Source: Dipetalonema caudispina
Taxonomy: Eukaryota > Nematoda > Chromadorea > Rhabditida > Onchocercidae
DNA length: 64,000 nucleotides
NCBI GenBank assembly: GCA_013365325.1
Contig: JABVXV010000026.1
Coordinates: forward strand, 1 to 64,000
Reading direction: 5' to 3'
The notes beneath the pieces are model-generated. The model did not search any database. It saw nothing but the letters and a program-made list of their open reading frames with translations, and had not been told where the DNA came from. Made by a program: the position numbers and the translations under genes. Every line of letters begins with the position of its first letter. The stretch's first letter is position 1. This document shows positions 26,940-40,883 of this stretch, piece after piece.

Positions 26940-27365
26940 ATGCGAACGATACAAATGATATCGTCACTTCTATCTCTTTTATTATCTGTTGCCGGAGGAC
27001 AGTTTTTTGGCGGTTGTGGATTCAGTATGCTCGGATGCGGCGGTATGATTGATTCTTTATTTGCTATTATTTTTGAATTAGAAAAGTGATAAATTACTTA
27101 TAAACAATTTAGTGCCAAATAATTTGATACAAAAACAGCGTCTAAACTTAACAATGTTAACTTGCTACTTCAAAGAAATCACAGCAATGAACGTATTCAT
27201 CCATACAGCATATTAACTAATTTAGGTTATGGTTATGGTTATGGAAATTACGGTGCGATTGGTGGCTACGGAAATTACGGTGGGATTGGCAGTTACGGTT
27301 TCTACGGCACCGGTCCGAGTGGTTTCGGTATGGGTTGCTGCGGATTCAGCGGCTTCTATGGATGA
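26940..27365 (+). CDS. Small secreted Gly/Tyr-rich peptide (two exons)
   Basis: Exons 26940-27042 and 27226-27365 join in phase 1 and encode 80 residues. The N terminus (MRTIQMISSLLSLLLSVAGG) is a signal peptide. The mature part is about half glycine, with tyrosine, phenylalanine and four or five cysteines. It starts with a cysteine-containing GGCGF/LGCG segment, then irregular GYG/GNYG/GGYG repeats, and ends GCCGFSGFYG. The composition resembles nematode YGGYG-type (nlp-29/cnc-like) antimicrobial peptides and Gly-rich cuticle or eggshell proteins; sequence alone cannot tell these apart. An AATAAA signal lies at 27517-27522. The neighbours are head-on with the USP47 gene (convergent) and separated from the receptor phosphatase gene by 5.4 kb. 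Confidence 0.8.
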
Positions 27366-27516
27366 AAGTAAACTCATTGTATTTGATACAATATATGTAG
27401 CAGGATAACTTCCTATTATCTTTAACTTAGCATCGATATCAATCAGATTAAGAGCCTCAGAACTTGATGTAATTATCATCTATTGGGTTTTTTCCTCCGT
27501 ATTATCAAAGGAAATC

Positions 27517-27522
27517 AATAAA
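27517..27522 (+). terminator. Polyadenylation signal of the Gly/Tyr-rich peptide gene
   Basis: AATAAA about 150 nt after the stop codon at 27365. Confidence 0.55.
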
Positions 27523-27529
27523 TCAGTAA

Positions 27530-28995
27530 GGTATCCATAATACCAGTACAATACGACTTAACATGTATTATTATTTTGTTGTTACCACACACTATAATGC
27601 TCTGAGGTAATAAAATAAAAGGTGCAATTGACAGACCATGTGATAATATCTTCTTCTGATGTTACCAATGATGGAGGTGATAATTTATGATGCCGTATGT
27701 TCTACAAAGAAAATAGATGAAACATATCTCTACGACGTATCGGCTAACCATAAAGCTGTAATCCATATATCCAACATCCAGCCATGAACATTTATATGAC
27801 CTTTAACATGGTCTATGTAGGAGCAGTACGCGTATCAAACTGCTTCTAAAAAACACGACCAATAACAAATAATTCATTTAACACAACTATTAACTCCCAT
27901 AATAACATATAATACATAATAAACACACAGAACGAAGAAGGCAGCAAATAAACTATAGCTTCATGAAATCATTACTGATAGAATAGATCATATGGCTGCC
28001 AAATGTCATGACGAATCACAAAAACTGTGTGCTTAGGAGCAGATTTTGCTAAGGTAGTGAGGATACGAGAGGGAGAGTGTGAGATAGCCTACATCCAAGT
28101 CTGGTTTTATTTAGCATCAAAATCTAAAAAATATCGCAACCAACAGTGTATGTGAAGAAGTTCGATTATATCCAGTAGATAAGAAGTTCAACGGTAAGAT
28201 GGAGTTGGGAGAGTGTAAATGAATTCATAACTTTGGTAAAATATGTGGGTCATTAGGAAGAAACAATAGCACAGAAGCTCATTAAGATCCATAATTGACA
28301 ATAATATCATAATTAGGGATAGAAGGAGATGAATTACCTTAAAATGTCATTCTGTGAAAATTTGTAAAAGGAAAAGTAGTAAATACGGAAAGAATATCAC
28401 TAGGTATTGCTTTATATCTGCTTAACATCTGAACTAACTGATAATGGCGGTAACACATATCAAGAGCAATAAAGAAATGTTATGGCGTTCGAGGAGCGAA
28501 ATTTCTTGGCCCCGGAACACAAAAAAGAAGCATTAAAAAGAATCCCGTATAACTGCAGCGACATAACCCTTGAATCATTCAAAAGATCGAAAATTTCTAT
28601 GGAAACGATGTAAACTAAAGAAACGAAGGAATATATGAAAATGTTTCCTTAGAAAAAGGATTTGCTAGTGCGAAAACCATCAGCATCTAAAAAGTGCAAC
28701 AATGACGATAGGAAATGCACACAGAAGCGACAATGCATAAAAACATGAGATGAAGTAGGCACTGAGTGAATCGTATGTATAGTTGTGCAGACTTTCCTCT
28801 AAAAATCTATCTCCCCATCAATCTTAAATTCTTATTCCAAAGAGTAAGTACGACTTATATTAGCGCCCAAAAACAACTAAAACCGATCAACAGCAAGTAC
28901 AATAATTTTAAGCCAATTTTAATTAAAGATAATAAATCATAATGTCCCACGTGACAACAGCACTGCTGATATTTTTCCTATTATTGTTAGGTCAT
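27530..28995. other. Gene-free interval between two convergent genes
   Basis: No exon recognised on either strand. A 21-codon hydrophobic plus-strand ORF begins at 28942 but has no continuation. Confidence 0.6.
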
Positions 28996-29001
28996 TTTAT
29001 T
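28996..29001 (-). terminator. Polyadenylation signal of the USP47-like gene
   Basis: TTTATT on the plus strand, AATAAA on the minus strand, about 70 nt downstream of the stop codon at 29070. Confidence 0.6.
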
Positions 29002-29069
29002 GAATAATTTAAGCGATAGCCTCTTTGTAATACATAGCATAAGTGAAAGAAAAGGAGCAACAAATTGGC

Positions 29070-32000
29070 TTAATCATCTTCGGTGATACTAGTTGACAAT
29101 TGTATCCTTAGCGGTCTTTCCTTTCTTCGTGAGATCGCAGCATCTCCAGGTTTTGCAGCGCTATCTCTGTATCTCAATGTACGTTTCTCTTCTTCTGTCA
29201 ACTGCCGCACTTGCTCATTAGCTAACCTGAAATCTTTTGGAAAATTTTGAAAAAACGAGAAATTCTATGATTCCTCACAAATCTTAAATAGTAGCAGCCA
29301 AAAACTTGATTTCAGACCGTTCTCTCTGTCGACTGAGCTGCAGTTTTTTATCCACCATTTACGGTTATTACTGCAAAATCACCAATAAAAGTAGACAGAA
29401 GTCCGGCAGTACATCTACTAATCAAATATCAATCGCATTTGTAATTTGATTGAAAAAACTTAAAATTAACCATAAATTTGAGGTTGTAAAACCATATTCT
29501 ACAAAAACCCTACTTGAAATAGATGAGCTTTCCATTGAACGTTCGACTCGATGGAGTTTCATTATTGGTGAAATTAACGTTTTCATACAAATCAACTCTA
29601 TCCTTTGTATACGGCCACTTACTCCATGCAGTTGTTGGAAATGCCTACAAAAAACCATTTCACTAAATTCTGAACATTAAACTTACTTGATTTTCATTTT
29701 CCGTTGTCTAGTCGTATACAAGATAGCAACTGAGCAGTTCAAGTCACCAGTCATTACATCAATCAATCAGCTGATTTTATATTTTCAATTAATAATGCAG
29801 ATTAAATGGTATTCAAGACGATGAATGGTTTGAGGGGAGAGCAACTTAGGCAACATATTACCTCTGAGAGCTGAATCTGATCCAACGGAACACGATAGTG
29901 AAAGGAGATCTGTTCTTTAAGCGCTGCGATCTGGTCCTGCTTGTCTACTGGAACCATCAGTTCAACCAAAGATGTCACTTCTGGCACTGACGATTTCCAA
30001 CGTCTCACCATTACCGGGTAAGATGTTGACGTGTGCATTTTTGCTCGCGCAACTTCTTCATCTGCAAAAAATGTGCGCTATGTCACACTTATTGAATGTT
30101 TTAAAGGCTTCTTGAGCAAATAAATCAGATGTTTATTACACCAAGTATGTCGAACCTGAGAGGACTTGCAAATACAAATTTTTGTTCCACTCGTGACCAC
30201 GTCGGCCTAGTTGGTCACTCAGAAACAGTACCGGCGCTCCACTACCAACGATCACTTCTCGTAATCGTAATCTTTGAAATGATGACAACATCACATATCA
30301 TATCAAAAAGATAACTTCAATTAATAAACTATAAAGCTCGCATAAGCAAAGATAACCACTTTGATTGTTGTCTGTCTGTCTGCTTTTTACAGCATTATAA
30401 GAATAAGTATTGGAAGGAATGGTATAATAACTGATATCATGATTTACTTTCAAAAAATCTATTTGTGGTATAGTCAACCATCAACAAAATATACGCTACT
30501 ATGAACAAAAAGGAATAATGGTAGCAGCAAATCTATCACGAATCTTAGCTACATAAGAAAGATGAAAAAAAAATACATCGAACGGAGTGCCCATTTTTTA
30601 AATATTGGGCCGCCTAATTTACTTACTGGCTAAGGTCGTACTTTGTAGCATACACCTTCTTCATCTGCTCTTGACAACGGGTCAATAATGTACGTATTGG
30701 CATATCGACAGTAACTGGGATACTGAATAAGGCAGGCCACTTATCTTGCTAAAATTAAAAAAGTTTACTTTTTACAAGAAATTTACTTTTTGTCTAGATA
30801 ACGCTCATGAACATGAATAATGCGTACTGATAAAATAACTTACATCAGCATTTTCACGATCAAATCTTATAATCCGGATCATTTTCTCATTCTCTTTCAG
30901 CGGCGAACGCAATTTCACAGACAGCTATAACATGTACGTTATTTTTTCTTTAACTCTTCATTTTCCAGAAAAAATCCTGATGCTTGAAAAATTAAAGAAA
31001 GCATTGAAAAGAGAAGTTCCCACATTGCAGTTTTGAGCTTAGCTTTTCTTCCATATCAAGAATGCTGCATTTCCTTAAGATATTAGACGTCTAATCACTC
31101 TGAATTAAATAAAATATCACAGTACAAAATTTTTTAAAAAAATCTATGTAAGATGAAAATGAATTACAATAACGCATCAACGACAGATCTGTTGCATTCG
31201 ACGTCGGATCGATCTCACTGACAACCCACCAAAAACCCCACTGTCTTCCTTTTTACAATGGTAAATATTAGTTAATTAATTCACATTATACCCTCTGCAC
31301 AGCATAGTAAGCGTCATGGATAGTTTCCGTTTCGTTAATAATGCTTTCATAACCGTCAGCGTCATCAACACTATAATGTTTGAGGACAACAAATTCATTC
31401 ATATCAACTCCAATTATCGCTGACAACCACTGTTTCATGTGAATCACTAGCTGTCGATCGTCTACATCTACTTCCACGTCTAAATGAATGCCAGTATCAC
31501 GATACAGTTGCTCCACAGTATTAGTTTCAATCCATAACCCTCGATTAATAATATTAAACAGAAGATAAACCAAAACTCATAATCAAATCAAAAATGATTA
31601 AAGATGATATCATACTGTGCGCTATTTTATTAAGATTCCGTTAAAAACGAAACATAAATTTTGAACAGTTCCAACTAACCATTAAGTGATTTCATCCGTG
31701 ATTTTCCACGAATGATAACATCAAAATTAGACTGTGTTGTTCCGGAAATGTATGTATGTGTGCCACCCACAAGTGTATCACCTGAGGAGCCTGCAGTACT
31801 TGCTTCAACCTCTACTGTACTCTCCATTTCAAATAGCCGTTTTTGTTCCGAAGCTGCCATAACTGCATCATATGTTCGCTGAAATAGAATTAGATATTAG
31901 GAGACATGAAATTTTCCAAAACAAAATGGAAAGTCGATCTTCCAAAAGCTCCCGACAAAGTAGACCATAAAATTCCACAGAGACGCGAAAACCGAATACC

Positions 32001-35000
32001 AGCAAAAGTTTACTTCATAGCGACTTATTCGGTCAACAGCGGAATCTCTGGTAGTAATATCAGCAGTATCATCGCTATCAGATACAACTGGTGACACCAT
32101 CGGAGTACATGTTGCACTTACAGAATCCATATCACCATCACCGTCCTCAATTTTTCATATTCAGTAACATCCACTTTAGAATTGGTAAACAAATTATCGA
32201 AATTCAACCATTATATTTTAGAATGCCTCATCTGAACAAGCACACTAATGTTATAACTGTATGTACGAGCTGTCACAAGCACAACTACCAGAACTGAACG
32301 AAACAGCTTGACGGTTGCCACTGTAAGGCAGTTTCAGAAATGTGATGGCTACATCCTGTATACAATTATATATCACCATCACCGTCCTCAATTTTTCAGA
32401 GGGCCACTTTACCGTATGATTCACAGTTTAGTACGCACAGCCACTACTGTAATCACGTGAGGGCTAAGATGATAATCTGACTTACCTAAAATAAATTATG
32501 AAAAATCAAAATTTTTGCGATTTCATACCTTATGAAACAATTTATTACTTACCAAGCACTGACCATTATTATCCTCCTCAGAAATTACCGATGACAAATG
32601 ACTACTGGCCATTGAGGGAGTTGTTTGCTTCATCGTAAGTGTTTCTGGTATACCTGAAGCAGAGACACTACGTAGATCAATAACTGTTGAACAAGATCCC
32701 GAGGATGTTGTTGTGTTCGTGTCAGCAGGTATGCTCCCTATCGGAGTTGTTGAACGACTTATGTCATGCGAAAATGGCGGAATAATTCCAGCTTGCACAT
32801 AGTCATCTAAATAAGTCTAATTAAAAGTCTAACATAAAATATATTGACTAGAAACACAAGTACAAATACAAAAACTTATTTTATTTCAAATAAAGTAATT
32901 TTTTCCAGCTATAGTGAGAAAATAAGCAGAAAAACATGAAAAACTCACAGGATACGTAACATAAATGAATATATTGTATGCATAAAATATATGAGTGAGC
33001 GAAATTAAAATACCTGATGTTGGAAGGCTTATTGTCAATATCTTTGCATGATTTCTTCTTTCCAAAAGTGCAGACATTTTTGATTTATCAAAGTCGATTT
33101 TTCGATCTTCGTCTGTTGAATATCCGTTCCCGCCAACGTCCACATACAACTAAATATTGGTAAAAACTGGGAATAATTACTCTGAGAATACAAAATCCGT
33201 GGTAATTTCATATGTTTACCTTGACATTTGTGACATTATGCAAAGCCTGTGCACAGGTAAAACTGTCATCATCCAGCAACACCATTGTCGGTGAAGCAGC
33301 AATTCCTTTGTCAACTACCAAACGCAGATTGTGGGTCTTGTCGTCACAAAGATGGAAAATCTAGAAAGAATTTATTTTTCAACAGAATACAAAATTTGCG
33401 ATAAAATCGTTAAGAAAAAAACAAGAGCATCTTGTTAATGATCAATCAGTCATTCATATAAAATATGAAAATAGCTGATACCTGTCCCAATTTCTGCTTT
33501 ATCATACTCACTGTTTCATTATCGTGATATTGCATTTGAAACGCTGGTAAGAAGGTTCCATTTTCAATGTTAAGAGCGATTAATTTTACTGTGCCAACTG
33601 ATTCTTCCTCATAAATATGATAAAATTGCTTCGTTTCAGAGGGTTTTACATCTAATAGAAAATATACGATTGGACGGTATAAGCTTTTCACAGAACATCC
33701 AGGATATATTTCTTCCAATGTCTGGAATTTTTTTGCTCATTACTTTGCCAATTTCCTGATTTCTTTCCTTTTTGATATATTTTCCCTAATCCTACAACTT
33801 ATTTATTTCTCTAAAAGAAGGATTATTTAAACAGGTATATAAGTAATGGGCAAGCTTCGGTATTTTCATAAAGAATCAGAGCACTTCTTTTGCATTTTGT
33901 AGTGATCACCTTTTCCATTTCATTTTCCGTAAATGAACGTATAATCGCATACGTGAAATCTTTGCACAACAGCAGACGAACATCAGAAGCTGAAATCGAA
34001 ACCTTAGCACAGAAAGCTTGAAATACTGTATCATAAATTTCGGACAATTTCGCCGTATATGGAAATTTCATTGCTTCCGCTAGATTAGCAACATCTGATA
34101 TAATATGAGCTCCATTGAACATTACGTTAACCTGAAATTGAAACACAGTCTTGTATTCTAACACTGATAAAAAATTACAGTGACAGCATTTATAATTTGT
34201 GTGATTTACGAATCTGCGTTACAGTTACAAACATGGTGAGGTAACTGAACAAAAACGAACATATAAAACAGTTATAGTTTATTGGGTCTTACCGAAACAA
34301 GCGATTCTCTGTACTGTTTTTCTCGAAGTCTCTCTTCTTCCTGCTCCTCAAATCGTCTCAAGCGTTCCAGAAGATGATCTGCTAATTCACTTGTTTTCAC
34401 AAATCTTGCATTTCGTTTACGATCAATCTGGAAAAAAAGCCATTTTACAAACTTTTTAATTAAGAACTATTAGTTCGATTTTTCATAACAAAAATATTAA
34501 AGAAAATGGAAATCATTCCTGAATTTCAATAGTTCGTGTATAAAAATAAAGAAAAAAAACCTGTCTATACATTAACATATAGGCATTCGTGTTTCCCGAC
34601 GACCAACCACCAGAGCAGCCCCCAAAGGTACGATGAATGTCTTCAATTGAAGCAGGGGTTACGCTACTATCATTAAAGCAAAACCATTTATCTTGATCCA
34701 TATTCCTAAAAATGCGAAGATTGATGAGTTCTTACTTGAAAATGACCCATGTATTCCACCGGCCATAATATTTCATCCATTAAATTGAGATAACTGCCCA
34801 ACTCAGCATAGAAATAGTGATAAAATCACTATTTTACTGAACATCTCGATACTAACATTGGTATACTTCTCACACCTTTTCACAAGAATCGAAAAGCAAA
34901 AAGGACAAAAATTACTGCGAACGTTATCTAAAAGAGCAAATCTCAACATTCCAAAAAAATATGACAACGAAGCCCTAAACTCACTTGATATACGCAAAAT

Positions 35001-38000
35001 AATGGCCTCCTGAAGCGCTTCCTTGATGGACCATAACCGAAAATAATTCATAGAGAAAAGGACCATCTCTTTTAAGTAACATATCAACTTCTTGTTCATT
35101 TAAATGACCATCGTTTTGTTCCGCACGAGACACTAAGTGATTAAAGCATATTACTACATTTTAGGGATGTTAATTACCAATAATTTAAGCGGGTTAAAAA
35201 GAACATTCCATTCATCATTGTTTGACGGGCCAACAATCGTTCATAACCAACAGCAAACTACAGTGGATGCTCTAAAGAACTGGATATTTCTAACAATGAA
35301 TTCAAAACTGTTCGACTTTTTTCAAAAATTGTTACCATAATCAAATAAATTCGGTTTTGATGTTGTCGGTTCATCTTTTTTCCTGCAATAATCAAAACAT
35401 GAGGAAATTTTCAAAGACAATTATCTCGAACATTACATATTGCATCATTGCATAATAACATGAAATAACGGATATGCAAATGATTCGGCCATACAACCGA
35501 TAAAACGAAGCAAAGAAAACCTTGGTACTGAAACTGCTGATGCCCAACTCATCTTTTTCGGTGGCTCACTTTTCGTTGCATCGTAAACGAATTCGTTCAA
35601 ATTAAGTAGTGCAGGGAATGTCATCCTTAAATAATTTAACAGCTCTTTACAAAATCATCGAGTTAGGCCAGCACAAAACTCGATAGAAACGGTCACCGAA
35701 ACAGCAGTATTGAAGACCAAAACAAACAAACGTACTTGTCGTTTAATTTGATGCGATGAAGTGTATTGCAATCAAAATCAAAACGTTTAAGTTGGATTGA
35801 AAGCAAATACGGGAACTTTATTATTCGCAAACCCTATAATGGATTCCATAACGAATATTTGAAACAATCATACAAAAAACAAAAAGATATCTAATATTAT
35901 TGCTTCAGTACAAATTTTTTTTTAACTGATAAAGGTGTGTTTCAATCGTAAGTTATTAAAAAAACCACGAAGGAAAAAAATATAATTCTCAGGAAAGTAA
36001 TATGATTATGAGGCAAAAGGTAGTAAATGCAGGAACAAGTTCATGAAAAAACAGTCTAGAATAACTAAGCTTGACATGCATTAAAATGACGCGATCCGCG
36101 TTATTTGATTTTATTACTATCAACTTCCCAGTCCTAAAATTTGGCTCAAATTCTATCAAAACATTCAATGGATCAGTGCTAACAATTGCTAAATCAGTGT
36201 AATTTGTTTAAAAAGTTAAAGCCATTTCGGAAACGATCATTTTTCTAAATGTCTTACCTTCAATGCATTCTGCTTTCTCTTACATCCTTCGCAGTAATAC
36301 TGATTGCTTCCTTCCAACACTTCAGGCTTGACAAAAGCATGAAGTGCTTCTTCCTATAAAGATTCAATGAAGCAAGTAATCATGCGAAAATGAGTTGTTA
36401 CACAATACAAGTAAACATACAAAACTAACCACACTTTTGAAGGCATCATTGGCACCAAACTGCTTCACTGCTAATGGCAAATCTAGAAACTCATCCTGCT
36501 TGACATTTTCTTTTTCACAGAAAAGACACTTGACAAAATCCTCCATGTTACCCCTATAAAACTCGTTTACATTACTATAAAATTTTAAACCTTCAAAAGG
36601 TAAAAAAAAAACTTCAGTATTGCTTAATATTTGTTCCTCTGTTTTACCTGTATAGCTCCTGAAAGCTAGCGTCTGCTTTGCTCCATTTCTGCTTCAGCGC
36701 ATCAAACATTATCCTACACAATTCCTGGATGTCATGTTGTTCGTAAGCTATAAAAAGGAATGAAAATTTATGCAAAATAACATGGCATTTTTTAGCTTTA
36801 AATGTTCAAAGGATCATTAAAGCACAAGATGCAATTAACAGAAATCAACCGATAAAAAGGCGACCTGAAAATTTCCAAGAAAAAAACTCGTGATTACTAG
36901 GTCATTTATGGAGTAGTAGTTCAAACACTAATATGAAAGCTTACCCTCCGAATTGCTCCAACCAAAAGATGCAGTCAAATCAATTGTTTCTAACGATTCA
37001 CGATCACTGGTTTGCAGCAGCAAAAATAATTTTTGTAACTGGCACGGAATACTTCTAGCCTCTGCAGCTTCAGAACCAGTGAATTTCCACCTATAAATAC
37101 AACTTCCAAGTACTCGAAGTGGTGAAATATTTTGGCCATGTCAACTTCACTTTTTTATTAAAATTGAACAATCTTCTGAACTTCCGACTCTATCACTTAC
37201 CCGTAAATTGCATTTCGGAATTCAGGTGTCATATACAACGTTTGTATCAATGAATTCAGATAACAAGTCATTGCTTGATTGACTAAACCAACGTAGCAAT
37301 GATTATTATCGTCTAAATTAGTCAACGGTCCAGTTGTATCCATCGTTGGGAGAACAGGTAATGTCAGTAAAACTTCCGGACCTGCATTTGCAAATAAAAT
37401 GTAAACTTGGTAAACGGTATTAGTTTTAGGAGATGTTACTTCAAGATCTGAGAAAAGTTGTGGAACATCTAATAAAAACAATAGTCCTTACCGTAATTCG
37501 ATACAATACAAGAAAAAGTGAGATTCAGGTGAGAACTAATCCAGTCAGGTATATTTTAAATTTGAAATCAGAGAAAATCTCCTGATTAATGAAAACTGCT
37601 CACTCAAATTAGAAGTTTCATCGGCAGCCTGATGGATGTTGGAAACATTCGAAGTGGATGGCTCACAAGGCATACTTTGCGGAGGAGAACGATTTACATC
37701 GCCACCTGTAATTAAGCGGAAATTTCCAAATTATTTTATGTAAAGTAAGTTTAGTAACTTTGGACAAGAAAATTTTATAGGCTTAATTTCTGGATGCAAT
37801 AATTTTGTACAGTTGGCTATTTCTCAAATGAATACGAACTAGATCAGCGGTTGCACAAAACGCATCTTCACACACTAATAGAATCTTTAATTCATACTCT
37901 TTTTGATGCGAAAAAGCAAAGAAATCCTGAAAGACGAATTCTTATCTTGGTGAAGGAGGACTTATCCTAGTTTGTCATGAAATTCATAAGTAAAATCCAT

Positions 38001-38168
38001 TATACCAGGTAATGATGGTCCATTAAAGATTAGAGGGCATAGGTTTGCATTGGAGCTACTGGAACCTGTGGTAGATGGTCTGGTGTAACTTGAAGTTGCA
38101 TCAACGTAGCTTTGTTCACGTAGCGTTTTGCAGCCGTGTCGACGTTTACTTGATGTACCTTTTGACAT
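29070..38168 (-). CDS. USP47: Ubiquitin-specific protease, USP47-type (26 exons)
   Basis: Cysteine-protease deubiquitinase (C19 family). Human USP47 acts in base-excision-repair enzyme turnover and other pathways; the worm role is inferred. Exons, 5' to 3': 38168-38006, 37705-37604, 37468-37201, 37090-36945, 36747-36648, 36553-36430, 36353-36258, 35833-35736, 35625-35549, 35132-34985, 34705-34561, 34427-34293, 34131-33910, 33721-33482, 33360-33220, 33149-33014, 32806-32553, 32145-32014, 31878-31680, 31539-31292, 30924-30844, 30748-30627, 30271-30156, 30061-29862, 29644-29514, 29226-29070. All phases close; 1326 aa against about 1375 in human. The catalytic Cys lies in [14 protein letters not shown], followed by QQ-type linker sequences. 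CLFC/CEGC zinc-knuckle cysteines are present. The His box reads [13 protein letters not shown] and the terminal box [10 protein letters not shown]. After the USP domain come a Glu/Arg-rich coiled-coil-like segment (34293-34427), acidic/Ser-Thr linkers and ubiquitin-like folds, as in USP47. The C terminus matches the family's basic ending. Confidence 0.94.
32129..32398. repeat. 29-bp exact direct repeat at a USP47 exon acceptor
   Basis: 32129-32157 and 32370-32398 are identical over 29 bp, 241 bp apart. The first copy covers the acceptor and first codons of the USP47 exon 32145-32014 (minus). The second lies within the preceding intron. Confidence 0.85.
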
Positions 38169-38174
38169 CACAGC

Positions 38175-40755
38175 TGGCTAATTACTTCAATATTAATAAT
38201 CTTATTCAACAGCCTTAATCTGAAACATTAGAAATTTACTAATCTTAAAGAATAAATCTATAATCATCAATCCAACTTTTCCCACACCTAAAAACCTTCA
38301 TTTGACATTCTGAAAAGGGATGACAGGGTCAGATATTTAATCGTGTTGTTAGATTTGTCAACTGATGAAACGGTATTCGCATGCTTCGAATCACATTGGC
38401 ACAATATTTTTTCATCTTGTTAAAGCATACCAAACGAAATAATTAAGTAAACTTCAATCACAGGGCAATCAGACACTTAACTACGGCGGTACTATCCAAT
38501 TATCTACTAGCTTCTTCCTTTATAAACATAAGTGTCCCACAACCATAAATGTATGAAATTAGAACGTCAAACGTATACAAATTTATGTATGTATTTGTAT
38601 GATATGTATCACTAACGAGAAATGTATCTCCTACGCTCTCCCTTCTAGCGTTTCCCACTTCGTAACTTATGCATTTACATCCTACAGAGTGATTGTTTTC
38701 CAGAATATGCATCTTACTATAGATATTTCTGCAACAGACATTACCCTTCTACGATATTTGGCTCGACACAAACCACAAATAGTTTAAAAAACTGCTATCC
38801 CAAACCTTTCACCGCCCAACCCTTTGACCTCCTGCGTGTATAGAGCAACTATCATCATCCAAATTCAACAGAGATACAATTTTGGTCATTATGCTACACA
38901 AACTATCCATCGTATGGGTGGTGATAAGAGAGGGTGTGACTTGTTGCAGGTGGATGACGCAAGTATAACGTGATAATTTATGGGAACTTGTTTATTTGAA
39001 TGGGTACTTAGGAAATAGATCTGGATACCAACATCTGAGAAATAAATCTAGTTATCGTCATCCAAAAAATGCAGACAAATTCAAATATTGCCTTATACTT
39101 TCATTCAGAAGACTTTTTCTATTCAAACATGGTTTATATCGATGTTCTTACCATTATCAACTTAAATTAATAGGTTTATTATCATGCTGTTATCATGACG
39201 GATAGGAGTATCTCGATTCCTTTGCAGGTATTGGGCTAAGAAGGGAGGCTTTTGAACTCATTTAATCATCTTTTTTTGATCTCACACTACTACTACTAGT
39301 AGTAGCAGTGGTCCAATTTATTTATGTCTACCTTTATGAGCGAACTACGTTAGGTAAATTCACGGACCCAATTTTAAAACTGAGATATGTTGTTGAAATG
39401 TTCCCCAACTATCTATAACTTATCTATTCTGTGTTACCCAAACAAACGGGTATTTTATTCGTTCTATATTATTGAAGGAATTAACTTATTATTGTGTGAA
39501 AGAAAAAAAGGAAAGATATTTGAATAGTTGAATTAAAGAAAAGAGAAAGGAGTTAAAAATGAGAAGGAACAAACTAACATCTTTTGATCCATTCAGTTTA
39601 GCCAAATTCTTATATTCCTATCCAATGGGTGTCATAAAAGGAAGGACGTACTTTTGCTAAATAACAAGGAGACGAAAATAAATTACGATGTATTCAGAAA
39701 AGACTTTTTTCTTCGTTTTTTTTTAAGAAAGTTCCAAATGATTGATGGGTAATTAGGAATAGTAATGGAATGAGTATGGTCTGATAATTCAAAGATACAA
39801 TCAGCTTCCATCTCCAACTAAGCTTTAAATTATTTGCATTATTAATTTCTTCCACTATATCTATACCCATCTTATCTTCCAATCAGTTTGGTTCAGGGAA
39901 ATGATAAAAATGTTTGGCTAAAATCAAATTTATCAATTAATTTATTCAATTCATGTTATTCGACACTTTTTTCATTGGATTATTCTGAGTATCAAAAACT
40001 TTAGAAGAAAAAAAAAAAAAAACTTTCAAAATTTAATGTTTTCTATACCCCACGGAGATCTTTTTCTTTTCTGTTCCCCTTTTTTTCTTTTTTTTTGTCA
40101 TCGCATAACCTTTTAAGTTCGATTTTGGTAAACTAACAACTGCAGTATAATTTTGATGCGAAAGCAAAAGCGCTCTTGCCGATTCCGGATTACCGGAACA
40201 AAAAATAATTTCAGTTCATTTAAAATTTCGACCAGCGTTCACTTCCTTTGAGACACTAGGAGTGAATGGAATAAAGTTTCAGTTGAAAAAAAGGAGCTTA
40301 TTCATATATATGTTCAATTTCCAGTTCAATAATTACGAGTAGATGATGCATAGCGCCAAAAGAAGCATCCAACCGAACATGTCAGACTTCATCCAATTGA
40401 ACTAATATTTGAGTAATGGGCTTTCCTTTTATATAATAAAAGTAGTAAATTCTTGTCACATGTTACTTGATGATATGCTGCTGGTTGAAAACATATGAAG
40501 TCAAAATGAAATCAAACAGAGCAATACTTATGACATTAATAAGGAAGGAAAGGGGTTATAACATTCCATATAGTGATATGCAATAATGAAAGCTCAATTC
40601 AACTTTTGAAAACTTGGTATTTCAAAAAAAAAAAAAAGATATAAGATGATCCACAAATGATCTGATATCTTTCTCATGTTTCACAAGGATTTCTAATAAA
40701 ACAAGCTCGGAGGTCGTAGTACTGAGGAAAACATTCCCATTCGTATCGACACTTT
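38175..40755. other. Interval between USP47 start and AP endonuclease 3' end
   Basis: Expected to hold the USP47 promoter and 5' UTR (left part) and the apn-1 3' flank (right part). AT-rich, with several A/T homopolymers near 40005-40100 and 40625. No exon recognised; the ORFs here are short and without family features. Confidence 0.55.
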
Positions 40756-40759
40756 ACAT

Positions 40760-40766
40760 TTATTTA
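40760..40766 (-). terminator. Likely polyadenylation signal of apn-1
   Basis: AATAAA on the minus strand (TTTATT on plus), about 120 nt downstream of the stop codon at 40884. Confidence 0.45.
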
Positions 40767-40883
40767 AAATGAACTGGTTTTCCAGGTAATACACCAACAT
40801 GCGCAAAACAATAGCTGAGATCTTTATTAAGAGCGGTGCAAAATTGGATTTTAACCATAAACTGAATGAAAATAGCTGAAACT

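Noticed and set aside
28942..29007. Short plus ORF with a signal-peptide-like sequence
   Set aside because: Only 21 codons, no joining exon found, and it overlaps the 3' end signal of USP47 on the other strand.
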